Of a stretch of DNA of 64,000 bases, positions 21,188 through 31,560 are shown one piece after another. Position 1 is the stretch's first letter. Every line of letters begins with the position of its first letter. A program made the translations under genes and the position numbers. A model generated the notes under the pieces. The model made no database searches and was not told the origin of the DNA. It was given only the letters and a program-made list of their open reading frames with translations. The stretch covers positions 102,245,157-102,309,156 of the forward strand of contig NC_134089.1 of NCBI RefSeq assembly GCF_000715075.1, read 5' to 3'. Source of the stretch: Nicotiana tabacum. Its lineage: Eukaryota; Streptophyta; Magnoliopsida; Solanales; Solanaceae.

Positions 21188-22320
21188 GAATCTCCAATCC
21201 TTGATGGTTTTGAAAAGATAGATGGTCATATTTTCTAAACATCTATGTCTGATGATCCATGGTTATGGCATAGGAAATTTGGTCATACAAGCATGCATTT
21301 GATAGAAAAATTGTCCAAACATGAGTTAGTCATTGGTCTACCCAAACTAAATTTTTCTAGAACTCATATCTGTGGTGCATGTCAAATAGGTAAGCAAACT
21401 AGAATCTCTTTCAAAAATAGAGATATTGTATTTACTTCTAAACTTTTGCAATTGCTTCATATGGACTTATTTGGGCATACTAGAACTGCTAGTATAGGAG
21501 GAAAAAGATATGCTTTTGTTATTGTTGATGATTATTCACGTTTTACTTGGGTAATTTTCTTATCTCATAAAGATGAAGCATTAAGAAATTTCGAGATTTT
21601 TTGCAAAAAGGTTGAAAGAGAAAAGGGATATCTGATTTCAACAATTCAGAGTGATCATGAAGGAGAATTTGAAAGTAGAGCATTTGAAGACTTCTGTAAT
21701 GATCAAGGATACGCTCATAATTTCTCTGCACCACAATCACCACAGAAAAATGGGGTTGTTGAAAGGAAAAACAGAACCCTCCAAGACATGGCAAGAACCA
21801 TGTTACTACATCATTCACTACCAAATCACTTCTGAGCAGAAGGTGTAAGTACAACATGTCACATTCTCAACCAATGTCTCATAAGGCCCATTCTGAAGAA
21901 GACTCCTTATGAAATATGGAAAGGTAAACGTCCTAATATTAGTTACTTTCATCCCTTCACAAGTAGGTATTTTATTCACAATAACGGTAAGGACAACCTT
22001 GGAAAATTCGATCCAAGAAGTGATGAAGGTATTTTTCTAGGCTACTCATTAAATAGTAGATATTTTAGAGTCTATAATAAACACACATTAAGTGTGGAAG
22101 AATCTGTACATGTTATATTCGATGAAAATAACCCCTTGGTCGAGAAAGAAATTACTGCAGGTGATGAAGATCCAGCTCAAGAAACTCAGGAGACAAGCAA
22201 ATCTCTAGAGTCAACTGATAAATATGCTACAATAGAGTCAACTAATGAAATTAGTAGCAATGTACCAGATCATCCGATCGAGTCGACTACTAATGTAGTG
22301 CATCCCAATGAATAGAGAAG
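21188..22320 (+). pseudogene. Copia fragment 1: integrase
   Basis: This is part of a Ty1-copia polyprotein lacking its LTR, gag and protease. The open stretch 21245-21835 starts in the pre-integrase WLWHRKFGHTS, with the HHCC finger completed by CGACQIGK. The catalytic D, D and E are all present: YAFVIVDDYSRF, IQSDHEGEFES and NGVVERKNRTLQD. A TGA at 21835 ends this frame. Downstream, NVSYFHPF, LGYSLNSR and a linker with many Ser/Thr/Glu residues (22094-22315) follow in broken frames. The left junction at about 21188 joins Tat integrase of opposite strand. Confidence 0.85.
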
Positions 22321-23430
22321 CGAACCTGAACATCCTCAAAAATCATCATAGGGGATCCAAATGAAGGAATGAAAACTACGGGTGCTCTAAAAAAGAAAGA
22401 AAATTTAGCATTAATCTCTCAGGTTGAACCAAAGAAGATAGAGGAAGCTCTAAAAGATTAAAGTTGGGTACGAGAAATACAGGAAAAGTTAGATCAGTTT
22501 CATAAAAATCAAATGTGGAAACTAATACCCAAACCTGAAAATGTTTTTGTAATCGGAACAAAGTGGGTCTTCAGAAATAAATTGAACGAGGATGGAAAGG
22601 TCGTAAGGAATAAAGCGAGATTAGTTGCTCAGGGATATTCACAACAGGAGGAGTCGACTATGACGAAATTTTCGCTCCAGTAACTCGCTTGGAGTCTATA
22701 CGAATCCTTTTGGAATATGCATCATTTAAGGGATTTAGGTTGTTTTAGATGGACATCAAAAGTGCCTTTTTGAATGGATTTATGGAGGAAGAAGCATACG
22801 TGAAACAAGCGCCTGGGTTTGTAGATTCAAAGTTTCCCTATCATGTATATAAGCTCACTAAGGCACTATATGGACTAAAGCAAGCTCCACGTGCATGGTA
22901 TGATAGACTTAGTTCTTTTCTTATTGATCATGGCTTCACAAGAGGTAAAGTAGACACTATCTTGTTTATTAAAAGATCATCAGAAGGTAATCTCATTATT
23001 CAGATTTATGTTGATGATATTATATTGGTAGTGCTAACCCTCTTGTATGCAATGAATTTTCAAATCTTATGCAATTCGAAATGAGCATGATGAGAGCGCA
23101 AATATTCTTCCTTGGATTTCAAATTCAACAATCTGAAGAAGGAACCTTTATATGTCAGACCAAATATACAAAGGAACTGATTCAAGTATTTGGCATGAGT
23201 AATGCAAAATCCATTGGCACACCAATGAGTCCTTCAACGAGTCTAGACAAAGATGAACAGGGAATCCTTATTGATGAAACTAAGTATCGTGGAATGATTG
23301 GCTCATTATTATATCTAACTGCAAGTCGACCGGATATTATGTTCAGTGTGTGTAAATGTGCTAGGTTTCAGTCAGCTCCTAATAATAAAATAAGTTTACA
23401 CCAAATAAGAGAAAGAGATGGAACAAGTGT
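22321..23430 (+). pseudogene. Copia fragment 1: reverse transcriptase, cut in its end part
   Basis: This continues the copia polyprotein. A broken KALKD/W-QEELDQF-type start near 22440 is followed by FVIGTKWVFRNKLNEDG and, after a frameshift near 22650, by [35 protein letters not shown] and the catalytic [10 protein letters not shown] (about 23010). Another frameshift near 23060 leads to FFLGFQIQQSEEGTFICQ, YRGMIGSLLYLTASRPDI and KCARFQSAP. Similarity stops at about 23400-23430, before RNase H. The lineage (Sirevirus or Tork) cannot be fixed by eye. Confidence 0.85.
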
Positions 23431-23455
23431 ACCGGGATTTCGAATTCCACACTAA

Positions 23456-24115
23456 TTTTGATATCAAAAATTAAACTTCAATTGATAGACCAAAAGTACC
23501 AAACTTGATAGTTGATACCACACTTCACTTGAATACTTGATATTTGATAATAATAATAATTTCATAATGGCTAAACTAAATAATAGATGAAACTTGAAAT
23601 AATAAGTAACTGAGATTTGAGAATTTAAGAACAATAATATCAAGAGAGAATTGAGAGAGAATTAGAGTAGTAAGAGAGTGAATTGTGAGAAAAAATGAAG
23701 AAGAAGGGGGGCAATTTATAGGTTTTAAAAGGTTAAAAATATATTTTTTTAATTATTAGGGGTGGGAGGGCTATATTTTTAATGGAGGAGGCTGAAATGG
23801 CCATTTGTGCAAAATCTGGTCGTTCCCCAATGGTCATTTCTGAATTTTCCTGTTGGCAACAGTCCAAATAATTTTTAAAAAAATTGTAACGGTAACCTGG
23901 CTGAATCGGGCTGCAGCCCGTTAACAACCCGTTAACGGGTTAACGGGCTTAAGGAGTTACGGTGTACCGGTATCCAAAATATGTTCGTCTAAAACCCGCT
24001 CCTCGCCCAACCTGTCCCAGCCCGCACCTAAACGCTAAAGTAACGGGCTGAACCGGGCTGACCCGGGCCGAAGCGGGTTGAAAACGGGTCAGCCCGGCCC
24101 GATTAACACCTTTAT
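23456..24115. mobile_element. Probable end of a hAT-type DNA transposon
   Basis: The right end (24080-24115), read on the minus strand, is AAAGGTGTTAATCGGGCCGGG. That is the kind of terminal and subterminal sequence I know from plant hAT elements, with many CGGGC/GCCCG words over 23905-24110 and the palindrome AACCCGTTAACGGGTT at 23927-23942. 23456-23800 is AT-rich with no gene. A matching left end and an 8-bp duplication were not found, so the element is probably cut. Confidence 0.45.
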
Positions 24116-24343
24116 ATAAACCCGAAGTTTATCAATTTTGATAATTTCTCCAATTGACATAATTGGTTTAGCCATATTATTTTGAGAATAATGTGCAAAA
24201 ATAAAAGAGAATTCACATAGGTAAATATTAAAGAACTAGAAAGTTCTTTACGAATTCTCTTATGTTACTTGTTCTTATTAATTAATATACCAACTAAAAT
24301 TGGGATTGAATCCCATGAATGATGGAACTATCAAAAGTGAATA
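24116..24343. other. Unassigned AT-rich stretch with a hairpin
   Basis: No gene is seen. 24206-24260 forms an inverted repeat: AGAGAATTC (24206-24214) pairs with GAATTCTCT (24252-24260), with AAAGAACT/AGTTCTTT near the centre. Confidence 0.5.
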
Positions 24344-24910
24344 TGGTCCCATTAAGGGTCGTGATGGCGCCCAACACCGTTGTCAGGCAAGCCAACGCGA
24401 AAGTATTAGTAAATTCTTATTTTACTTACCCAAATCAGTTACAACATTTCTTAATTTGCAATTAAAACAGGTGATGATAAGTAATATTTAATAATAATTG
24501 TACAACCCAAAAAAACTGTCTACTAATGTGTGTGCCAAGACCTAGTGTCACAAGTAGTGGGCAACTAGTAGAATGTACAAAAGAATAATACTATCCTACT
24601 GTCCGAAATAGAATAGACAGCAAAAGTAAAGAAAGATCCCATCAAGTTGTTGAACGGCACCGGAAGGGAGCAGCTCACCGTGGAAGTCTCGGTCTATGAA
24701 TCGTGGGCGTGCACCAGTCTGATAGCCAGATATACCTTCCTCAGATCCTATACAATTAAGTACAAAAGTGTAGTATGAAAACATAAATAATATGTACCCC
24801 GTAAGTATCCCGTCTAATCTCCAAGAAGCAGAGATGAGAGGTCGACTTGATACTTACTAAGGTCAAATAATAAAATAAAGTGTTACACTAAGCATGAAAA
24901 TCACAAATAA

Positions 24911-25755
24911 TCAATAGTTTGTAGCAAGAGGTAATATGTTTTTTCCCATACCATCCATCTGTAAAGATAGAGTAGTAAGGATTGTAAATATGTCTTTTGA
25001 TTCTTGGCTTTCATCTGTTTGGGTACCTTTGTCTTGATAGTAGTCTGCAATAACAATCTTGTCAGTTCGTATTACTTCAATTGTAAATGTAAAATTTTGT
25101 ATATTCAATACCAGTCTCCTTATTTCCTTTGTAGTTACTGAATCCTGTACTTTCCGTGTTATCCACCATTTTACTTGTGTATTATCTGTTCTTACTATAA
25201 ATTTGTTATAAACAATATATAGCTCAAATGTTAACAAATATTTATATAATCCAAATAGTTCTTTCCTATTTATCTCCCATTTTAATTGTGGTTCCGTGTA
25301 TGATTTTATTATTATTTTCTTGTTTTCATAACTTATTGTTAATTGCCTATCTTCTAATTTGTATGGTTTGACTTTTTCTAACCATTTTATTCCTAGTGTA
25401 ATGTTTTTATCGCCTTGATATATTTTAAAATTTATTAATATTGGTATTCCTCCAATAATTAATTCTTTTTCAGTTGTTTCTTCATTTTTTCTTAACGCTT
25501 TTGGTAGTTCTGAATTTTGCTGTTCTATTGTTACTTCTCTTGTTCTGGTATCAATTCTCTTATAACATAATTCTCTTCCTGTCCTGTATTTATTAGTATT
25601 AAATATTTTCTTTGGTCCATTATTCCTGTTATATAATAATGGTGTGGGTTTATTTCTTCTATTTTTTGTTCTATTAATTTTTGTGGAGTGGTATAATTTA
25701 TTCTTCTTGATGTACTTCTTGATGTACTTATTCTTGATGACGTTTCTGGCATTTC
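24911..25755 (-). pseudogene. Endogenous pararetrovirus: protease joined to RNase H
   Basis: This is a remnant of a Caulimoviridae polyprotein. From about 25752 the minus strand encodes a basic Ser/Thr/Arg stretch, then an aspartic protease with the core LINTGQEENYV; the family has D-T-G here, so the catalytic Asp is Asn. After a frameshift near 25560 the protease continues and, near 25290, runs in frame into the end part of an RNase H domain (IVRTDNTQVKWWI, about 25190). The reverse transcriptase that normally separates them is missing. The end after about 25040 is degenerate. AT-rich codon use differs from the surrounding LTR. The genus was not determined. Confidence 0.65.
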
Positions 25756-26089
25756 ATTATTTGTAAGAGGTAACTTAATATACCAAAAATTTAAATTTAT
25801 AATAAGTGCTAACTATTCAGTAGCAGTAGATGATAAAAATATAGATAAATCATTAGTAGTATACTGGAAAATGTCTGGAATAGAATTAGCACTAGGAAGT
25901 AAAATATTCACAGCAAGATGTAAAAATCTATATGTCTTAACAACAAAACATAAGATAACAGCTAAAAATAAAATAAATAAAATAAAAATAGAAAATCCAT
26001 TCGAAAGAATAGTATCAGTTATAGACAACAATGATTACAGTTATACGGAAATGGACATGGATAAAGATTTAGAAATAGTTTTTACATGA
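25756..26089 (+). pseudogene. Second pararetrovirus remnant, possibly movement protein
   Basis: An open plus-strand frame with no stop to 26089 encodes about 105 residues, including KFKFIISANYSVAVDD and MSGIELALGSKIFTARCKN, and a polar, acidic end. Its codon use is the same AT-rich style as the adjoining protease remnant, and it lies back to back with it. Its position inside the insert and its general look suggest the 30K-type movement protein of Caulimoviridae, but no certain motif was seen. Confidence 0.35.
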
Positions 26090-26235
26090 CTCTTACTATT
26101 CATGAACGACCTTTACTGTTCATGATTATGACTCTTACTATTTACTTTACGACTTTTTTACATGACTCTTACTATTCATGAACGACCTTTACTGTTCATG
26201 ATTATGACTCTTACTATTTACTTTACGACTTTTTT
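26084..26235. repeat. Perfect 76-bp tandem duplication
   Basis: Two identical 76-bp units lie at 26084-26159 and 26160-26235. Each unit itself holds related short pieces: CATGACTCTTACTATT, CATGAACGACCTTTACTGTT, and ATGACTCTTACTATTTACTT. It forms the right edge of the pararetrovirus insert, overlapping the last codons of the plus-strand remnant. Confidence 0.95.
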
Positions 26236-28003
26236 ACATTATTTGTTTTCACAAATATCAATTAATATCGAGAAAACACATGAACGCGCATTTAATTCCA
26301 AGTAAATTTATACAAGTGTCCAACAAGTGTATACATTTGCTTATATTCCTTTCCAAGTCTCTAGCATGCCCTAAGTGGTGACATTAGCAAGAAAATATAG
26401 AGATATTCACAAATATAACATGATACATGTCCTAGACTACCCAGACAATTAACATATTAGTAGCTACGCACGGACTCTCGTCACCTAGTGCGTACGTAGC
26501 CCCTGCATTTAGCAGCAAATTACTCAATTATTGTACCTATGGGGACAATTCTCTTTTACAAGGTTAGAAAGGAGACTCACGTCACTCCAAAGTGCACTTC
26601 CAATACCACGAACGATCCCAAACCCTCAATTCGGAGCCGAACGATCCAAAACTAGTTAAATGAGGTAGGAACTAGTCAATATAAGATCACAAGATCAAAT
26701 TATAGCTATTTAAGCCATTTCCCAACCATTAATACAAGTTTCCTAAAATCCGACCCCGGGCCCACGTGCCCAGATTCCGAAATTTCTCGAAGAAAGTTGT
26801 TCTCTATAACCTAAGGATCAATAATATATGATTTCTAATTCATTCCATAATAAATTTCGTGGTTAAATCTAACTTTTATTAAAACCCTAAGTTTTGCTCT
26901 AACCCCTTATTTTTACCTAAATTCTAGTGTTTAATCTACCTAAGACACAAGTATTAAACTAAGAATTAGTGGGATAAACTTACCTCAAGATGGTAGGTGG
27001 AAGTCTTCTCTCAAAAGCTCCCAAAATCACCAATGGACGAGTGAAAAGTGGTAAAAATAACTTAGAACCCGTATTAAATGAAACTCACTACTTCAGCGAT
27101 TTCTGCATCTGCGGTCAGGGGACCGCATCTGCGGTCCCGCTTCCGCGAGGAAGAGACCGCATCTGCGAAAATGGACCAAGCGGGCTGGGACCGCTTCTGC
27201 GGTCTTGAAGCCGCTTCTGCGGTTCCTGGCCTGGCCTGCCTTGGCCGCATCTGCGATAGGAGGACCGCTTCTACGGTCTCGCACCTGCGGTCAACCAACC
27301 GCAGGTGCTTCAGCACTTCTCAAAAATTCCAAATTCACTCGAGCCTTGTTCGATTGACGCTCGGGGCTCCTGGTCCCCACCCGAATACACCGACAACTCT
27401 GAAATCATGAAACGGACCTACTCGAACCTTTAGAACGTCCGAAACAACGCTAAATCTAAGAATCACCCCTTAAAACCAATTGAATCAAACTTATGAACTT
27501 CAAGTTCTTACTTTTCCTCCAACGAGCTGAAACGCCCTTAAACTACTCGGATTGACACCAAATTTTGCGGGCAAGTCTTAAATAATATATCGAACCTGTA
27601 CCGGGCTCTGGAACCAGAAGTTCGATACCCATGGAATCAATCATTAATTAGTTTCTTTATATCTTTAAAGCTTCAAATTAACAATTTCTAATAAAAATTC
27701 TTTACTCGGGCTAGGGACCTCGGAACTCAATTCTAGGCATACGCCCAGGTCCTATATTTTCTTACGAACCCTCCGGGACCGTCAAATCACGAATCCGGGT
27801 CCATTTTCTCAAAATGTTGGCCAAAGTCAAATTTAGCCTTTTAAGAAAATCCTAAGGAATCAAATGGGCATATTTCACTCCAAACTCTTCCAAACCCCAA
27901 ACCCACCATCCCCGCAAGTCGTAAATTAGTTAACGCAAGCGCAGGAAGTTTTATTTAAGGGAATGGGATTCTAAAAGGCAAAACGACCAGTCGGGTCGTT
28001 ACA

Positions 28004-28017
28004 TTCTCCACCTCTTA
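28004..28017 (-). promoter_or_regulatory. Polypurine tract of element A
   Basis: On the minus strand TAAGAGGTGGAGAA lies directly before the LTR start TGTAACGACCC. It is the expected primer site for plus-strand DNA. Confidence 0.75.
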
Positions 28018-29350
28018 AACAAACGTTTGTCCTCGAACGGACATAGAAAAGTACTTGAGATGCTGAATAAATGTCGATATCTGCTTCACATGTCCTCCTT
28101 GGAATCCAGGTTTCCTCCTCGACTGGTTGGCCCCTCCACAAGACCCTCACCGCAGAAATCCTCTTGGACCTCAATTGGCGATCTTGTCTATCAATAATGG
28201 CAACTGTCTCCTCCTCGTAACCCAAACTCTCATCCAGCTAAATAGTACTAAAGTCTAACACATGGGACAGGTCGGCATGATACTTCCGAAGCATCGGTAC
28301 ATGAAAAACTGGATGAATTCTTGATAAGCTAGGGGTAAAGCAAGCTCGTAAGCAACCTCCCCAACTCGCCTCAACACCTTAAATGGGCCAATAACCTTGG
28401 GCTCGGCTTTCCTTTCTTCCCGAATCTCATAACTCCCTTCATTGGCAAGACTTTCAAGAGGACCTTCTCACCAACCATGAATGATACATCACGCACCTTC
28501 TGATCCACGTAGCTCTTCTATCTGGACTGAGCTGTGTGAAGCCTTTCTTGAATCAACTTTACCTTGTCCAAGGCATCCTATACCAAATCTGTGCCATATA
28601 ACTTAGCCTCACCAGGCTCAAACCACCCGATAGGAGAACGATAACATCGACCATACAAATCCTCGTATGGAGCCATCTCTATGCTGGACTGATAGTTGTT
28701 GTTGTACGCAAACTCCGCCAAGGGCAAGAACTGATCCTACTGCCCTCCAAAGTCAATCACACATGCTCTGAGCATGTCCTCCAAAATCTGAACTGTCCGC
28801 TTCGACTGCCTGTCGGTCTGTGGATGAAATGTCGTGCTAAGATCCACATGGGTCCCCAACTCACCCTGAATAGCTCTCCAGAAATGCGAAGTGAACTGAG
28901 GGCCTCTATCTAATATGATGGAAACAGGCACACCGTGCAATTGGACTATCTCCCTAATGTAGATCTGAGCATACCTCCCTGCTGTATAAGTAGTCGCTAC
29001 TAGAATAAAGTAGGCCGACTTAGTCAATCTGTCAACAATGACCCATACTGAATCGAACTTCCGCAAAGTTCGTGGCAACCCAACTACGAAATCCATGGTA
29101 ATGCTCTCCCACTTCCACTCTAGTATAGGCATCTGCTGAAGTAGTCCACCCAGTCTCTGGTGTTCATACTTGACCTATTGGCAATTCAAACACCTAGCCA
29201 CATACTCCACTATGTCCTTCTTTATCCTCCGCCACTAATAATGTTGTCTCAAGTCATGATACATCTGCATAGCTCCTGGATGAATGGAATAACCGCAAAC
29301 TGTGTGCCTCTTCTAGAATCCTATCCCTCGGGCCATCAACATTAGGAACA
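28018..29350 (-). pseudogene. Element A integrase with chromodomain
   Basis: The HHCC finger is visible around 29280-29170 (YVARCLNCQ in broken frame). The core (29132-28737) has [13 protein letters not shown], the first catalytic Asp in [11 protein letters not shown] and the second in [13 protein letters not shown]. The catalytic Glu of the family phrase TDGQSERT is Lys here (TDRQSKRT), so integration activity is lost. The C-terminal part runs in broken frames to a chromodomain (about 28160-28090: ISAVRVLWRGQPVEEETW), which in this lineage binds chromatin marks and guides insertion. Several stops lie between 28737 and 28225. Confidence 0.85.
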
Positions 29351-29367
29351 TATAGACGACCCTGGAG

Positions 29368-30132
29368 TCACAAAACACCATCCTCGCCCATAGAAACCTC
29401 CTTGAAACCTCCATGAAGCACCGTCTCTCTAAGAACCGCCAAATGTGGATCATCAAAATACCTGGCTTTGATCTGCCGTAATAATAAAAACTGAGCAACA
29501 ACACACGCAAGGACTCGGCTGGGCTTCGAAATGTCCAACCTTACAAGTCTGTTAGCCAAGGACTGAATGTCCAAAGCTAGTGGTCTCTCCTCTGCTGGAA
29601 TGAATGCCAAACTACCCATACTCTTTGCCTTTCTGCTTAAGGCATCCGCGACCACATTTGCCTTGCCCAGATGATAAAGAATGGTGATGTCATAATCCTT
29701 CAGTAACTCAAGAAACTCACGCTGCCTCAAATTAAGATCCCTCTGCTTGAACAAATGTTGTAAGCTGCGATGATCCGTATAAACCTCACATGACACCCCA
29801 TACAGATAATGCCTCCATATCTTAAGAGTATGAACAATCGTGGCCAACTCTATATCGTGCAGAGGATAATTCTTCTCATGAATCTTCAGTTGACGCAAAG
29901 CATATGCAATAACTCGCCCTTCCTGCATCAATACACATCCCAATCCAACGTGCGAAGCATCGCAATATACCGTAGACATCCCTGAAATGGAAGGCAACAC
30001 AAGAACTAGTGTTGTAGTCAAGGTTGTCTTAAGCTTCTGAAAGCTCGACTCACAATCATCAAACCAATGGAAAGGAGCACCCTTCTGGGTAAATCTAGCA
30101 AGAGGTGATGCAATAGATGAAAATCCATGCAC
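29368..30132 (-). pseudogene. Element A RNase H and linker
   Basis: This part of pol follows RT. The frame is open for 254 residues, starting in the connection ([20 protein letters not shown]). RNase H has [15 protein letters not shown] with the first Asp, [18 protein letters not shown] with the Glu, and [11 protein letters not shown] with the next Asp, then [15 protein letters not shown] with the last one. The catalytic set therefore looks intact here. The linker to integrase follows ([17 protein letters not shown]). A stop near 30133 parts it from RT. Confidence 0.85.
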
Positions 30133-30139
30133 GAATCAT

Positions 30140-30933
30140 CTGTAATAACCTGCTAACCCCATGAAAATCCTAATCTCAGTCACCGAAGTAGGACGTGGCT
30201 AACTCTGAACTGCCTCAATCTTCTTGGGGTCCACCTTCATACCCTCTCCTGACACAATATGATCCAAGAATGCCACTTACTCTAGCCAGAACTCACACTT
30301 GGAGAACTTAGCATATAGCTTCTGCTCTCGCCAGGTCTGAAGCACTACCCCCAAATGCTGCTCGTGCTCCCCCAGGCTACGGGAGTATATCAAGATGTCG
30401 GTAGTGAAGACGACGACAAATGAATCAATGTAAGTCCTGAATACCCTATTCATCAAGTCCATGAATGTTGTTGGGGCATTAGTCAAGCCAAAGGACATCA
30501 CCAGGAACTCATAGTGGCCATATCTAGTCCGGAATGCAGTCTTCGGAACATCCGAGTCCCGAATCTTCAGCTGATAATAGCCTAACCTCAAGTCAATCTT
30601 GGAAAACACCCTAGCACCCTGCAACTGGTCAAACAAATCATCGATACGAGGTAACAGATACTTGTTCTTAATGGTGACTTTGTTCAACTAGCGGTAAACA
30701 ATGCACATCCGCATTGTTCCATCCTTCTTCTTCACAAATAACACTGGTGCACCCCAAGGCAATACACTGGGTCTAACAAACCCCTTTGCTAACAACTCCT
30801 CAAGCTGCTCCTTCAACTTCTTCGGAGCCATATGGTATGGTGGGATAGATACAGGCAGGGTGCCTAGAGCCAAATCAATGCAGAAATCAATATCACGATC
30901 CGGTGGCATGCCAGGAAGATCAGAAGGAAACAC
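30140..30933 (-). pseudogene. Element A reverse transcriptase
   Basis: It starts near [20 protein letters not shown], which joins protease to RT. Then come [36 protein letters not shown], a stop at about 30688, [52 protein letters not shown] and the catalytic region at about 30405. In the last the family FIDDILIYS is FTTDILIYS, so one of the two catalytic Asp residues is lost. It ends in [12 protein letters not shown] and a broken WP-P-S-TEIRSF segment. Confidence 0.85.
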
Positions 30934-31038
30934 ATCAACGAACTCTCAAACTATTGGAACTGAATCAACCGTCGGAGACTCTGCGATGGTGTCTCAAACA
31001 TATGACAAATAAGCCAAACACCCCTTCTCGACCATTTG

Positions 31039-31560
31039 TCAAGCCTTCAGTAAAGAGATAACCCGACTAGATGTATCAACTGTGGAACCCTTCCACTCCA
31101 AACTCGGCAACCCTGGCATTGCTAAAGTAACTGTCTTGGCATGGCAATCTAGGACGGCATGATATGGGGATAACCAATCCATGCCCAGGATGATCTCAAA
31201 GTCGATTATATCAAGTAACAGGAGATCCGCACTAGTCTCAAAACCATAGAATGTGACCACATAGGATAGGTAGATCTGATCTACAACCATAGAATCGCGC
31301 ACAAGGGTGGACACATGAATAGTAATAACCAAGAAATGAGCAAACAGAGATGATACATATGAATAAGTAGACCCTGGATCAAATAATATCGAAGCATCCC
31401 TACCACCGACGGAAATAATACCTGTGATGACGGCATCTGAGGCCAATGCATCTAGCCTAGCTGGAAGGGCATAGAATGTGGCTGGAGTGCCAGCTGGCTG
31501 GCCTCCACTGGACTGAGTAGCTGGCTAACCTCTCCCTACCTGGCCTCCACCTCTAGTACG
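31039..31560 (-). pseudogene. Element A protease
   Basis: Aspartic protease of the polyprotein. The frame 31446-31039 has IISVGGRDASILFDPGSTYSYVSS, with the active site written D-P-G-S rather than the standard D-T/S-G. The same D-P-G-S occurs in element D (about 59060), so it is a family trait rather than damage. LLLLDIIDFEIILGMDWLSPYHAVLDC follows, the usual second half. Confidence 0.8.

Larger units (their letters stand above)
24940..26249. mobile_element. Rearranged pararetrovirus fragment inserted in an LTR
   Basis: The ends were found by comparing the two LTRs of element A: they agree up to 24939 and again from about 26250. About 205 bp of the LTR (33849-34053 in the other copy) are absent here and replaced by this fragment. 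Coding remnants run in opposite directions from near 25755, so the fragment is rearranged and not a simple piece of viral genome. Such integrants are common in Solanaceae. Confidence 0.65.
24344..28003 (-). repeat. 3' LTR of element A, interrupted
   Basis: It starts on the minus strand with TGTAACGACCCGACTGGTCG at 28003. 24344-24939 matches 33250-33848 of the 5' LTR, and 26250 onward matches 34055 onward. The stretch between (24940-26249) is foreign. 27100-27310 is a cluster of CCGCATCTGCGG/CCGCTTCTGCGG words, with a TATA-like CATTTAATACG beside it (27070-27080). Open frames here come from the word cluster. Confidence 0.8.

Noticed and set aside
27074..27410. Overlapping Ala/Arg-rich open frames on both strands
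   Set aside because: All are produced by the GC-rich word cluster in the LTR; they read in several frames at once.
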